Below are positions 1-10,251 of a stretch of 64,000 bases of DNA, in pieces. A program made the position numbers and the translations under genes. The notes under the pieces were generated by a model. It worked only from the letters and a program-made list of their open reading frames with translations. It was not told the DNA's origin and ran no database searches. The stretch is from contig JAWQUS010000003.1 of NCBI GenBank assembly GCA_036365455.1, forward strand, positions 5,414,001 through 5,478,000, given 5' to 3'. This stretch comes from Macrosoma leucophasiata (taxonomy: Eukaryota; Arthropoda; Insecta; Lepidoptera; Hedylidae). Every line of letters begins with the position of its first letter. Positions within the stretch are counted from its first letter, which is position 1.

Positions 1-385
1 GAACTCGATGTCATTGTAACTACATATTAAGTTACTGCTTTCCTTCTAACAGGAATAGATCACGCAATTTTTCGGCATCAAATCACTTCGTTTATCGTTA
101 TTTACTAAGATTTCTCTTTAACGTTAAATATTTCGTCATGTGTAATAAAAAGTTTATGATTGTTTATTAAACTATTATGGGCTATAATAATTCTACCATA
201 GATCGCAATTTCTCGAGTAAACAGATCAATCGATGTTATAATATTGCCAATAAAGTTTTTACGAGCAACGCTCACCGACATATAAATCTCGGCATCAGCT
301 TTAGAAACAAGCTAATACCAGCATTTACAAGAAACATTGTTTTCACATAAAACCCGGGAGCAAAATATTGATAATGTTGGTGTTT
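1..385. other. AT-rich DNA, nothing recognised
   Basis: No open frame of note and no repeat shared with the rest of the window was seen before the poly-T edge of the first family A copy. Confidence 0.5.
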
Positions 386-664
386 CTTTTTTTATGTAAT
401 TGAAGTGGCAAGCAAGCATGCAGTTCACATTGATGTTAAGTGATGACTGCAGCCTATAGACACGCACACAAAGACTAAGGTCAAAATGCAGATGCGTTAC
501 CACTCCTGAGGCTAAGTTGTTATGCCTGTGTCGGAAATTACAGGGCCGTACATTACCACCTGACCGGAACACGATAGTGCTGAACACTACCATTTAACGG
601 CAAGTATATTTGGTAATGAGGTGGTGCCTTCGGCCGCAAGCTCCGTCACTGGAGCTCTACCACC
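386..664 (-). mobile_element. SINE-like repeat, family A, near full length
   Basis: This is one of about 15 copies of a roughly 290-bp family. Read on the minus strand it starts near ctggtggtagagctccag, contains gtgttccggtcaggtgg, and ends gtttgccacttc followed by an A-rich tail (the T-run at 386-394). The 3' end resembles lepidopteran LINE tails, so LINE-driven spread is inferred. I see no clear tRNA, 5S or 7SL head, so the class is unresolved. The short open frames across it are by-products of the repeat. Confidence 0.75.
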
Positions 665-1397
665 AGAATAAACTGTTGCTTACCTATTTTTTCAAAGCTT
701 ATTCTTATTTCTAAAAAACCGTCCAAGCGTGTGTCGAGTCTCGCGCCGTATAGCCTATTCGTTTCTCCAAGTACATTTTTTGTGTTAATCGAGCATTCTC
801 GTAAACTTATGAAGCTTACTTAGCTACAATAGTTTTCCTTTGAAATTTTATGACTTCCTAAATCATCGACTAGCCTATGTTCGATGGCCCAAACTAACTA
901 TTTAGCTGGCAGAAAATGAAGACTCCAATGAAGGCTTTAATAAAATTTGGCATTTCATAGCTTAATATTTCACAAACTGATCAATCTATTGAAAAATGTT
1001 ATTAAGAAGCTCACAGTATTTTTAAAGACTTATTCAATGACACCCTAGGCCTTAGACAATTCGGGATGTAAACGAATGATAAAAAATGTTTTACCACTAT
1101 CTTCGCATAGCTAATAAAGTATACATATTCGTGCCAAATTACAGCATCCCAGTAGTAAGAGTCTCAGTGCTAAACTGCGGACATATGGACAGACAGACGA
1201 ACAGACATGGCGAAATTATAAGGGTTCCTTGTGAGCTATGGAACCTTAAAAATAATAATCTTTATATATCTTAACGGTTATTTAAAGAAGTATCATAATT
1301 GATCGCTTATATAGGTAATTTATTTCATACCCTGAAAGCTTAAAAACGTTTATTTTGTACAAATAAGTACATCGTTGTTTTCTTTTTTATCTATCTA
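665..1397. other. Non-coding stretch with a degenerate GGTTCC-type repeat
   Basis: About 1175-1258 holds a run of gacagacagacgaacagac followed by agggttcc and ggaacctt. This matches a dispersed lepidopteran motif that recurs in degraded form near 3745-3830, 25570-25610, 50710-50775 and 54585-54640. The rest is AT-rich without a recognised feature. Confidence 0.4.
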
Positions 1398-1648
1398 CTA
1401 GCTGACCCAGCAAATTTCGTATTGCCTCAGAATGAAAATATGACATGTGTCAAAGGTTTGATACATACGGACTATTTGTTTAGGAAAATGAAATGGTGGT
1501 TTTTACTATTTCCCTTCAATTTCTTCATATTTTCTTACCTTTAAAACATTCCCTGGACTTCCAAAAATCATTCAAAATCAATATTAGCCAAATCGGTCCA
1601 GCCATTCACGCGTGATGCCGTGACCAAGGAAAACGGGTTGCATTTTTA
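1398..1648 (+). mobile_element. Family D repeat (RTE-tail-like), plus copy of an inverted pair
   Basis: It begins near tagctgacccagcaaat, runs through tgtcaaaggtttgat and tttactatttcccttcaat, and ends with the gtccagcc block followed by tttttatatgtatag. The gtccagccgtt plus AT-tail ending resembles 3' ends of RTE-type retroelements. The next copy is in the opposite orientation only about 15 bp away, so the two could form a long imperfect stem. Confidence 0.65.
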
Positions 1649-1663
1649 TATGTATAGAAGATA

Positions 1664-1913
1664 TATATAAAAATCAATTTCTGTTCGTTAGTCTCGCTAA
1701 AACTCGAGAACAGCCGAACTGGTTTGGCTAATTTTGGTTTTGAACGATTTTTGAAAGTCCAAGGAAGGTTTAAAAGGTAAGAAAATATGAGGAATTGAAG
1801 AGAAATAGTAAAAACCAGTATTTCATTCTCCCATACCAATAGTCAGTACCTATCAAACCTTTGACACATAATTTCATTCTGAGGCAACACGAAGTTTACC
1901 GGGTCAGTTAGTT
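1664..1913 (-). mobile_element. Family D repeat, minus copy of the inverted pair
   Basis: It begins atataaaaatcaatttctg, contains gttcgttagtctcgct, and ends accgggtcagttagtt. It is the same family as the preceding copy, inverted. The divergence between the two indicates old insertions, not a recent palindrome. Confidence 0.65.
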
Positions 1914-2504
1914 AATAAATAAAAAATAGAATATTTTATCAAATAGAAATCGGTATCCTTAGATTCGTAGAACCGATTAATCATAGGTATTAATCAAATT
2001 AATACGCTCTAATTGACTGCCAAGTAGTTTTCACACCAAATCAGTCATTGCTCATTACAACAAGATTAGCGATAACATTGTAGGACGGTGGTTCAGGAAG
2101 CGTTAATCATTCTACCGACGACATCAATATTAACATTCGAGATTCAAAATTAATTTACACTTGGAAATTACATAATTTTCTTGTGACAGGTAAAATTACA
2201 ATTAAAAAAAATTGTGAATAACTAAATTGTTACATTGATTGGTATTACAAACTTAAAACATAAAAATAAAATAAGTATTAGTCCAAAAATAGCCAAGTGT
2301 TAAAATAGGTATTACTCCTGTTATGGCCAACCCTGAAATCCCAAAAAACTTTTCACTCTGCAATTTAGTTTTTTTTTAATGACGTCAAAATGGTAACAAA
2401 GTTTAAAGCGCATTAATGGTAAGTGAATAGGAGTATTATTACATATTCTCTGGAATAGGTACTGTATGTAGCCTGTAAACATCTACATGACACTAGAGAT
2501 TTCA
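1914..2504. other. AT-rich DNA, nothing recognised
   Basis: No open frame or shared repeat was noticed. Confidence 0.4.
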
Positions 2505-2698
2505 ATGTAGATCCGTTGCCACCCCTGAGGCCAAAGGTATTATGCCTCTGTACCGGAAATTAAATCCCTACATTTATTTACATTACCACCTGACCGGAAC
2601 ACGATAATGCTGTACACTACCATTTAGCACCAGAGCAAGCACCAGAATGTGGTGGTATCTACGCCCGCGAGCTCCGTCACTGGAGCTCTACTATCAGT
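2505..2698 (-). mobile_element. Family A SINE-like repeat, partial and diverged
   Basis: It keeps the tgcctctgt and cacctgaccggaacacgat blocks and the gagctccgtcactggagctc terminus, but lacks the LINE-like tail end. Small insertions break the middle. Confidence 0.65.
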
Positions 2699-4327
2699 AA
2701 AAACATACATCGCCTAAAAAAAAACAGCCTGTATATTTGGCCAGAAAGTTCAATTTGTTAATTCTTAAACGAGTTTGTGAATGCCGGTAAAAGGCTGCCA
2801 GGGTGCGAATGTCATCAATGTTCATTATCCATGCCTATATGCATGTTCGAGCGAAAAAGAGGGGTAGCACTCATTTTTCAAATCCAGAAGGTTCCGTAGA
2901 ATACGAGTAAAAAGTGGTAACATAGAAGAAATATGAATAAGAAAACAACGGGTTGCACTTCGGAAGTGTCGGCAGAAGTGAAAACTTGCATATTAACATT
3001 GTGCATTCTTCTTACGCATTTTCGATCAGGGTCACGTGTCCTGACGTGAGTTTAACATTTTTAACCATTACAAAAAGTGCAAGGCGGCGCTAAAGAAGTT
3101 TTCACTTCAAATTATTTAATCCCGGTAATGCAAAAGTGTCCTTGTAGACCTATTCGAAAGAAAACATTTGAATTGTTATTTTTCTGGAATATTTGAATTT
3201 TTAAAAATAAAACACTACTTTCAATAATTAAACATTACAATATAATGAAAACTTCCCATCAACTGCACCTGTTCAACAGTAAGACGCACGTGACACCTAT
3301 TAGGTACGATAGAAAACCACAAATTTCAGAAATAAAAATTTTTATTTTACGTAATAATAACTTTTTGTTTCATCTAATACCTATACGTAATCAAATAATC
3401 TCGCGCACCAAAAAATGAGATTTCAAAAACAAAACCTAGATTTTTTTGTTGGAAGTCATTCTGAATTCCCAGGACGTGCGGTATGAAGCTTGAATGTAAC
3501 TTTGTTGTACGTGATCTTATAAAAATAATCCTTTTTTGTTTTGATAGGAATATCACATTATTTTTAGGACTTCACTTCCAAATAAAGTCACTGAGGTCAG
3601 AGATAAAGGATTAACTAGTACAATGCTTTATGACTGGTTAAGTCAAGATTTTCTTATAAACGAGATTTGCTTTTCAATCGAGGTAACCAATAAATTGACT
3701 AATTGACATTAACAATGAATTGAATCTTTCAAAACTATCATTTGATTGCCGGGGGTTCCGTGCCCAAAGGTTGTAAACAAGATCCTATTACTAAGACTTT
3801 GCTGTCTGTCTGTTTGTCACCAGATTTGATAGCTAGAGCGTTGTAGTCCAGGAGGAATCGGCGCATGAGTACCGAAAACTATTCCACCTCAATTTTTTTA
3901 TGCGATCCTCTTTAAATTGTCCTACTGATGATATAAACGCATGTTGCCATGGGGCAACCCCGTGCCATATTGTTTAAACTGAAATTGTTTAAACAATTGC
4001 AAGGAATTGTTATTTTTCAAACGGACAATTTTTTTTAAATATTTTTATTAAAATACGAATAAAAAAAGTCTTATGACTTTTCACGATAAAGTTAATATTT
4101 TTAGAGATATGAATTTTGAAGTTCGAAAAATCTCAAATTTGGTTACTTTTGACCCATGAAAAATATGTTAAAAAAATTAAATATAATAACAAAAAATATT
4201 TAAAAGTTTTCACGTTTTTTATAGATAATGTTACGGATCCTTTGGCTTGTCATTTATTGTACGTATACCTTAAATTTTCTTAAAAAGAAGTATGTTAAGT
4301 CATCTTAACCCCTTATACAAAAACGTA
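2699..4327. other. Intergenic AT-rich DNA
   Basis: No protein-like open frame was seen. A degenerate gggttccgtgcc / ctgtctgtctgtttgtcacc block at about 3750-3830 belongs to the GGTTCC-type dispersed motif. Nothing else was recognised. Confidence 0.4.
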
Positions 4328-4556
4328 CAGTGCTCATCAAGAAATATTGCACATCGAGCCTACGAAAGAGACAATCGGCTAGTTTCGACTTCGTAGAGCG
4401 TTATCTCTGCTGCACACTACCTACGTAAGCACTGATAGGCCGGTATTGGTCGAAACTTGATCAAAATGATGGACAAACGTCAAATAGGTATGGTGCGAAA
4501 GAGAAAACGCTCGACAGACAGAGGTCGATGTGCAATATTTATAATGTTAGAAACAG
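4328..4556 (+). mobile_element. MITE family M2 (cagtgctcaac termini), degraded
   Basis: It starts cagtgctcatcaagaaat after a TA and contains attgcacatcgagcctac and gagcgttatctctgctgc. The right end is a worn copy of the terminal repeat (tcgatgtgcaatattta). Other copies lie at 23803-24053, 34854-35111 and 36699-36956. TA flanks suggest a Tc1/mariner-type mobiliser; that is inference. The 64-codon open frame at 4457-4651 is a by-product of this repeat. Confidence 0.7.
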
Positions 4557-5197
4557 TAGGTAGGTACATCAGATGTTTTAGTCATTATATTTTATGCTTA
4601 TTCATTATCATTTGCATTGACACGTATGGAATTAGCAAATACTTTAGCTAAGAATAAAGGGAATAAGTCTTTAGTAGACTACGATCTACCATCAGCGCTG
4701 CTACAGTATTACAAAAAAACAAGTAAATAATAATACAAAGTAATAACAAAAAGCTAATAATTTCAAAATTAAATAACGACCCGTATAATCGCAAAGAATA
4801 TAATGCAACTTTTAAACCAAGTTTTGAGAAGGTGCATTTATTTTGAACCCAATTAAAACAATATCTACAAACCCCAAGCGAAGCATAACCTGTCGTAATA
4901 CAGACGTCCTACATTCGTAACAAAAGACTAGCCTCACTACTTTGACGACACTGACGAGACCAATTCCGTTCTCAGAGAGTTGCAAGATTCAAGAGAGGAA
5001 TTTTTGTCGTGATTCGAAACAGCAACTCGTGCTTTATAATTGAAACATGAGTTTATTTATATGCATGACTGTTATTAATGTTGCAATTTAAAATTGAACA
5101 TATTCTTGAAAATTACCGTGGTTATGTAATGAAGCCTAAATTAGAATAATTTTAAATCGGTCTGTGGTGATTTTTAAGCACTAGGTAATACTTCTTT
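4557..5197. other. AT-rich DNA, nothing recognised
   Basis: No gene, shared repeat or structure was noticed. Confidence 0.4.
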
Positions 5198-5446
5198 ATA
5201 TAAAAATCAATTGCTGTTCGTTAGTCTCGCTGAAACTCGAGAACGGCTCTAACGATTTGCTAATTTTGGTTCTGAATTATTTTTGGAAGTCCAGGGAAGG
5301 TTTGAAGGGTAAGAAAATATGCAGAAATTGACGGGAAATAGTAAAAACCACAATTTCATTTTTCCATACAAATAGTCCGTATCTATCAAACCTTTGACAC
5401 ATTATTTAATTGTGAGGCAATACGAAGTTTGCCGGGTCAGCTGGTC
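5198..5446 (-). mobile_element. Family D repeat
   Basis: It runs from tatataaaaatcaattgctg through cgttagtctcgctgaaact and tttgacacattatt to gccgggtcagctggt. It is the best preserved of the minus-oriented copies, along with 16169-16423. Confidence 0.7.
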
Positions 5447-5496
5447 CATAATAGATCCCGTCCCTAGGGGGTCGGCCGTGATGAGTCGACCCTACC

Positions 5497-5670
5497 AAGT
5501 GGAAGAGAATTCTTCCGCTGGTGCAGTCATTCAACCGAACAATGGTGGTCAAACCATTTCGGCGGTAGTAAGTGCCAAAACACAGTATAGGCAGAAGTGT
5601 TCTCCGATAAAACTACCGCCAATCCACAAGCCATATTTTTAGAGGTGGTTCTTGTCCAGCAGAGGACGTT
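5497..5670 (+). mobile_element. RTE-tailed dispersed repeat, partial
   Basis: It carries gaattcttccgctggtgcag, caaaccatttcggcggtag and ends with cttgtccagcagaggacg. The same order, inverted, is seen at 41406-41635 and, diverged, at 24107-24345. The final gtccagcag-type block matches the 3' coding end of the RTE LINE fragment at 44904 (residues VQQW), so this is a SINE-like or truncated element sharing an RTE tail. Confidence 0.5.
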
Positions 5671-6656
5671 TGTTTGGTTATAACTATTGTTAATTATTGA
5701 AAATAGAAGGATAGAATGATCTTCAAAACAGGCGTTCAAAATTCAAGGTTACCATGTGGCTGGCATCACGTTGGTTTAGTTACAAATGTAATTTATAATA
5801 ATTTTTCACACAATTATAATGTTATTATGTTACTTCACGAATAACATATGAAATATGGTAGCAATTACATAACATGCTTTTGAAAATAAAACAACGAATA
5901 ACTATTTGTTTACACAACATTAAACAATGGATAGCAGAATCTACAACAAAATAGTCACAAATTGTGATGAAATCAAAACAAATCTACAAAACAAGGCACT
6001 AAAGATACCTCAAACAGATAAAGCACAAAAAGTGAAACCCCAAAATAACCTTAACTAAGTTATGTAATAAGATGGAGAGGACAACAAATGATAGACTTCC
6101 AATAAACAAAATTTTAATCATCAATAAGTTTGAAATGCTACAAGGCATTTACACGCTTATTAATAGATATCGCTCGATAGAGATGAACAGCGGTAAGTGA
6201 CTTCCTACTCTTGGACCATTGAAAATCGCTTTAACTTAGTCTAGGAATTCCATTTGCTATCGAAGTATTAATCGGAGCTTTATCGTTTTACGGAGCACCG
6301 CACCAGTCTTGTTAACCTGTCTACCACTTTGCGCTATCATGAAATCATAGCTGTGAAGTATCGAATGACTGTGGTTTCTTGGACCAAGAATTACATGGAT
6401 GGCGGACGATACGTATCTAAGTGAATACTGGTTCTGATTTATGTTCGGTGCTCAGATTCGAGCAATGATTGTGAATAGAATAAGACGTGTTACCAAGTTC
6501 ATTTTGCTGTCCAATGTTAAGGATATTTTAGCTTTGTTATTTGCAAGACTCTTCAGCAGTTATGACGATTATCTTCTATGTCCCAGTTAGATGTATAAAA
6601 TTGAAATAGCTCCATAATGCCGTGTAGTGTTTAAAGTGTAAATAAATAAATATCGT
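5671..6656. other. Intergenic DNA, nothing recognised
   Basis: The sequence is AT-rich, without a convincing open frame or repeat. No promoter claim is made. Confidence 0.35.
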
Positions 6657-6790
6657 GGTGTGTGAAAATTAAACTACTGCGATGGCCAATCCGCATACCA
6701 TGCGTGGCGATTATGTTATATTCTCCTCTAAGGACGCATTGTTGTGGACATCTTTAATGAAGGGTTTTCCCAGCAGTGTAAGTATTTCGG
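6657..6790 (+). mobile_element. RTE-tailed dispersed repeat fragment
   Basis: It contains gcgatggccaatccgcatac and catgcgtggcgattatgtta, shared with 24240-24300 and the minus strand of 41445-41475. The 69-codon open frame over it is not gene-like. Confidence 0.45.
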
Positions 6791-7485
6791 TTGAAGTTTT
6801 TCAAGAGTTGCAATATGATCGCAATTTCAAAACCTGTCTCTTGGTTTACCATCTTTTTTACATCTCTGAACAAATCAGAATCAGAAATTAATTTATTCAT
6901 TTAGGGTGACAAACACCCCTTATGACACGTCAAAATGAAACAAAATAAATTAAAGTGAATAACAATTGATACACATGTCAATTTACAAAGAATATCACTA
7001 AGATAAAACTAAATGTGATATATTAATGTAAGTATATCATTGGAATGTCTCATTTCCCCTTTTACAAACTGATAACAAAGAGCAAAGAAAAAAGACAAAG
7101 AGTTATTCTTTGTCATTCACCGGATGATTCCAAATAACGTAACATCATGATGACTATTTTAATCAAAAAAATTCTAGCCGTATTTCATGAATTCAAATTC
7201 ACACAACATTTATATATCAACGGTGAGCATAATGATCATAAAGAAAAAACACGTAAGCGCCGCAATAAACTTACACGAGATTATGGGATTTACGGTACAT
7301 TATGAGAATATAAATTAATATTTCATAACATTATGGAGAAATTCACGCAAAATTTTCTGTTTATAAAAGTTTATTATAATAAATACACACAGTTGAATAA
7401 CAAGCGTCTGTCTGCAGAGACGAGTATCCTTTAATCACGGGCCTAATCAAAACATCATTAAAATCAAATGAAAAACACAGGACTT

Positions 7486-7683
7486 TGCAGTTTATTGAAT
7501 ATCGTAAATAAGTCGCTTTTACCCTTAATAATTGTTTTATATTATTTCGCATTAACACATGCTTGTGAAATATATTTTATTTAAAGAAAAATGGAAAGAA
7601 AAATTTGACTTCAGGCGAGACTCGAACTCGCGGCCTACTGGGAATCTAGTCCAGCCGCTCTTCCAATTGAGCTACTGAAGTCC
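7486..7683 (-). mobile_element. Family B tRNA-derived SINE, left arm of a rearranged cluster
   Basis: On the minus strand the head at 7608-7681 folds as a 74-nt tRNA-like cloverleaf: a 7-bp acceptor stem (acttcag/ctgaagt), T8-A9, a D arm with GCTC/GAGC and GG in the loop, an anticodon arm with loop ctagatt, and a T arm GCGAG-ttcgagt-CTCGC. It has no encoded CCA, and the head is fused to the family body (acacatgcttgtgaaat). The sequence around the anticodon and T arm recalls tRNA-Tyr by memory only. It is a SINE promoter head, not a tRNA gene. Confidence 0.75.
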
Positions 7684-7889
7684 TGCCCGATTTGTCAATC
7701 TTTCCTTTTTTCCATTTTTTCCATTTTTCTTTGAATAAAATATATTTCACAAGCATGAGAGTGGCTGGACTAGATTCCCAGTAGGCCGCGAGTTCGAGTC
7801 TCGCCTGAAGTCAAATTTTTCTTTCCATTTTTCTTTAAATAAAATATATTTCACAAGCATGTGTTAATGCGAAATAATATAAAACAACT
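7684..7889 (+). mobile_element. Family B SINE, right arm of the cluster
   Basis: It joins a piece of SINE body (cccgatttgtcaatctttcc), a tail segment (ttgaataaaatatatttcac), and then a second tRNA-like half head at 7767-7812 that starts in the anticodon arm (tggctggactagattccc) and has no D arm. The tail then runs to gtgttaatgcgaaataatat. Its last roughly 120 bp are the reverse complement of 7531-7656, making a stem-capable inverted repeat. Confidence 0.65.
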
Positions 7890-7977
7890 TTTATTAAAAC
7901 ACAAGTCAATTAATCAAGTTTTAAAATAATGTACCTGGTAAGGGTTGACTTATTTTTACTCTTAAAAATAATATTAA

Positions 7978-8305
7978 CGTAACTTACGTAACTTCACGCC
8001 TGTAATCCCCGAAAGGGTACGCATAGCCAAATGTATTCATTCAAGCATACATGCAACACCCATGATTCCCGGTTACGTTTTGGCTTATTTAACAGGTGAC
8101 GAGATTATTGACATCTCCAGGCACACATTATCAAACGCCGAGGTACTGGAAAATTTACCGAAAATGGTATAAAATCCCAATAAAATCTGAGATAAAGGTT
8201 TTTCACCCGTATCTCTGATAGCACCCGACCTGGGAATCCAACCCAGGATCCCAGAGTAGAAGTAGTGGCCTGCTACCACTAGGCGACTGAGGCAGACAAA
8301 AAAAT
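7978..8305 (-). mobile_element. Family C tRNA-headed SINE, full length with 13-bp duplication
   Basis: The element is flanked by identical aaaataatattaa at 7965-7977 and 8306-8318. On the minus strand it begins with a tRNA-like head (gcctcagtcgcctagtggta, then a box-B-like stretch around ggttggattcccaggtc) and ends near ggggattacaggcgtgaagt. Copies lie at 24647-24919, 43974-44263 and 51252-51562. Box A/B-like heads and 11-13-bp duplications fit a tRNA-derived SINE. The 109-codon open frame over it is not a gene. Confidence 0.8.
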
Positions 8306-8525
8306 AAAATAATATTAAGAGTAAAACTTGAAAAAAAAACAGGTGGACGTTGTATTTTTGGCATGCATTCACAAATACTTGCGATAAATAATACATACAA
8401 CGATAATCAAACATATTATCTATAGATAGACGTGTGAAAGAGACATATTTTATTTCTATGATAACCTTCTAAAAATACATCATTTATTGAATAAGAAAAT
8501 TATTAATCTGAATCCATCTAATTAC

Positions 8526-8969
8526 TGGTGGTAGAGCTACAGTGACGGAGCTCCCAGGCCTAGGCACCACTACATTACCTAATATACTTGCCGCTAAATG
8601 GTAGTGTTCAGCACTATCGTGTTCCGGTCAGGTGGTTATGTACAGCCTTGTAATTTTCGGCAAAGAGTCATAACACCTTAGGCCTCAGGAGTTGTAACGC
8701 ATCTGCATTTTGACCTTGGTCTTTGTTGTTTTTATATTATTTCGCATTAACACATGCTTGTGAAATATATTTTATTTTTAAAGAAAAATGGAAAGAAAAA
8801 TTTGACTTCAGGCGAGGCTCGAACTCGCGACCTACTGGGAATCTAGTCCAACCGCTTGGTCTTTGTGTTGTGCTTTGTTGTTGTGGGTGTCTATAGGCTA
8901 CAGTCATCACTTAACATCAAAGTGAACTGCATGCTTGTTTGCCACTTCTATTACATAAATAAAAAAATC
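8526..8969 (+). mobile_element. Family A SINE-like repeat interrupted by a family B insertion
   Basis: The left part, 8526-8727, runs from ctggtggtagagctacagtg to ttggtctttgt. The right part, 8857-8969, resumes with ttggtctttgtg and ends in the tail gccacttctattacataaat. The duplicated ttggtctttgt at the junctions is the target duplication of the nested element, so family A was here first. Confidence 0.8.
8728..8856 (-). mobile_element. Family B SINE, truncated, nested in family A
   Basis: It contains the A-type segment tattatttcgcattaacac, then the reverse complement of the tRNA-like head from gacttcaggcgaggctcg to tctagtccaaccgc. There the head stops in the anticodon arm, so the D arm and half the acceptor stem are missing. 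It is flanked by about 11 bp of duplicated family A sequence. Confidence 0.75.
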
Positions 8970-9519
8970 CAAACATGCGAATCGAAAAGATCCAACCCTG
9001 CAATTAAGATTCTCGGTAAAAAACTACAACAGGATATCAATTCGTCTTAAAGGCAAGTTTCAAGTTAAAGAATAAAGTTGAACAAGAAGACAATCTACTG
9101 GCCGCCTGAAACTAAATCCAATTTATACAAGAGACACGAACTTTTAATGTTTGTTTTTTTATGTATTAGGTACTCTGACTCTTATACAAATGATCTTAAA
9201 TCCTCTTAGCAATCACAAAAGTGTTTTTCCATCAGAGTAACAGTTTTACTAACAGTTGTACACGTAGAAATTTTATTATACGATGGAATTTCGTTTCTAT
9301 TTACTTTTTTGTTTTGAAGCGGCACTGCTTCACCGAAATGAATCCTCTGTGTACCTACCGTATCTATCGTGATGCATTGTGCTTATATGCATTCCTGGCG
9401 AATTGTACATATGCAAAGAGAACAAACGGAGTCAAGGCGCTTTGAGCACAGTAACTATTTCTGAAAAATATAGAGCTAAACGGAATGTTTAAAAAAAGCG
9501 GCAGACATTTTACTGTACC
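8970..9519. other. Intergenic DNA, nothing recognised
   Basis: No gene or shared repeat was seen. The short open frame at 9221-9445 has no recognisable motif. Confidence 0.35.
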
Positions 9520-10251
9520 CTGAATGATATTTTGGGGTGTAAGTGGCGCCTTACCATCCTGGTGCCGCAGCCAACCTTACCTGCACGTGGTGCACCCTGC
9601 CGACCAGCAAACAAGGCTCTGGCGACTGGTTCCACATGGTTGCTGGGTCGGCACTACCAGCGTAATCCCTCCTAGTGTCCTGCTTGGTGGTAAGGTCCCT
9701 TGGGTCCTGCCTGGGTAGCTACCACCCTCAGGTCGTAATCTGCCGCCAAACGTCTTCGGGCGTGTTCCGGCTTCCGAGCCTGAGAGCCAGTCCCCCCCTC
9801 CCCTCCCCCTATCCTCTTCCTCGTTCCTATCCTTGATGTGCACCGTATTGTCCGCCCCCGGGGCCGGTATGTGTAAGGACATCTTGCGCTCAGGGGCGCA
9901 ACATGTTGGCCCGGGGGCCAGGGAGAGCCGATGAAACGGTAACGGTCCGCTGCCGGCGCCGGTCAGTAGGGGACCCGAACCCAGGCCTCTCTATTAAACT
10001 CTGGCCTGGGAGGCTGTCCCGCCAACCGGTGTTAAGTCCCGTGTGCAGTCGTCGTGCCGGAGTAAGAGACCGGAGTGGGCCCGGCGCCTGTGCACGGGGG
10101 GGATCGAGGGTCCTTCCGTCCCCCGGACCAGCAAATTGCACCACCTCTGTGTGCAGATGGTCTGATGCACCTGCAACTTTGCCCCTCGGGCGGTCGGTAC
10201 GGTGCACATCATTATTTCCCTTATCCGACGCTGTTAGGAAGATTAAAAAAA

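Noticed and set aside
4457..4651. 64-codon basic open frame
   Set aside because: It starts inside an M2 MITE, and the corresponding frame is not conserved in other M2 copies.
7608..7681. tRNA gene candidate (minus strand), also 62928-63001 on the plus strand
   Set aside because: The fold is good, but the head is repeated with identical flanking SINE sequence, has no CCA or clear terminator context, has an anticodon arm with a mismatch, and occurs truncated elsewhere. It is a SINE head.
8085..8414. 109-codon minus-strand open frame
   Set aside because: It lies mostly within a family C SINE and its edge; the peptide PRSGAIRDTGEK part is SINE sequence.
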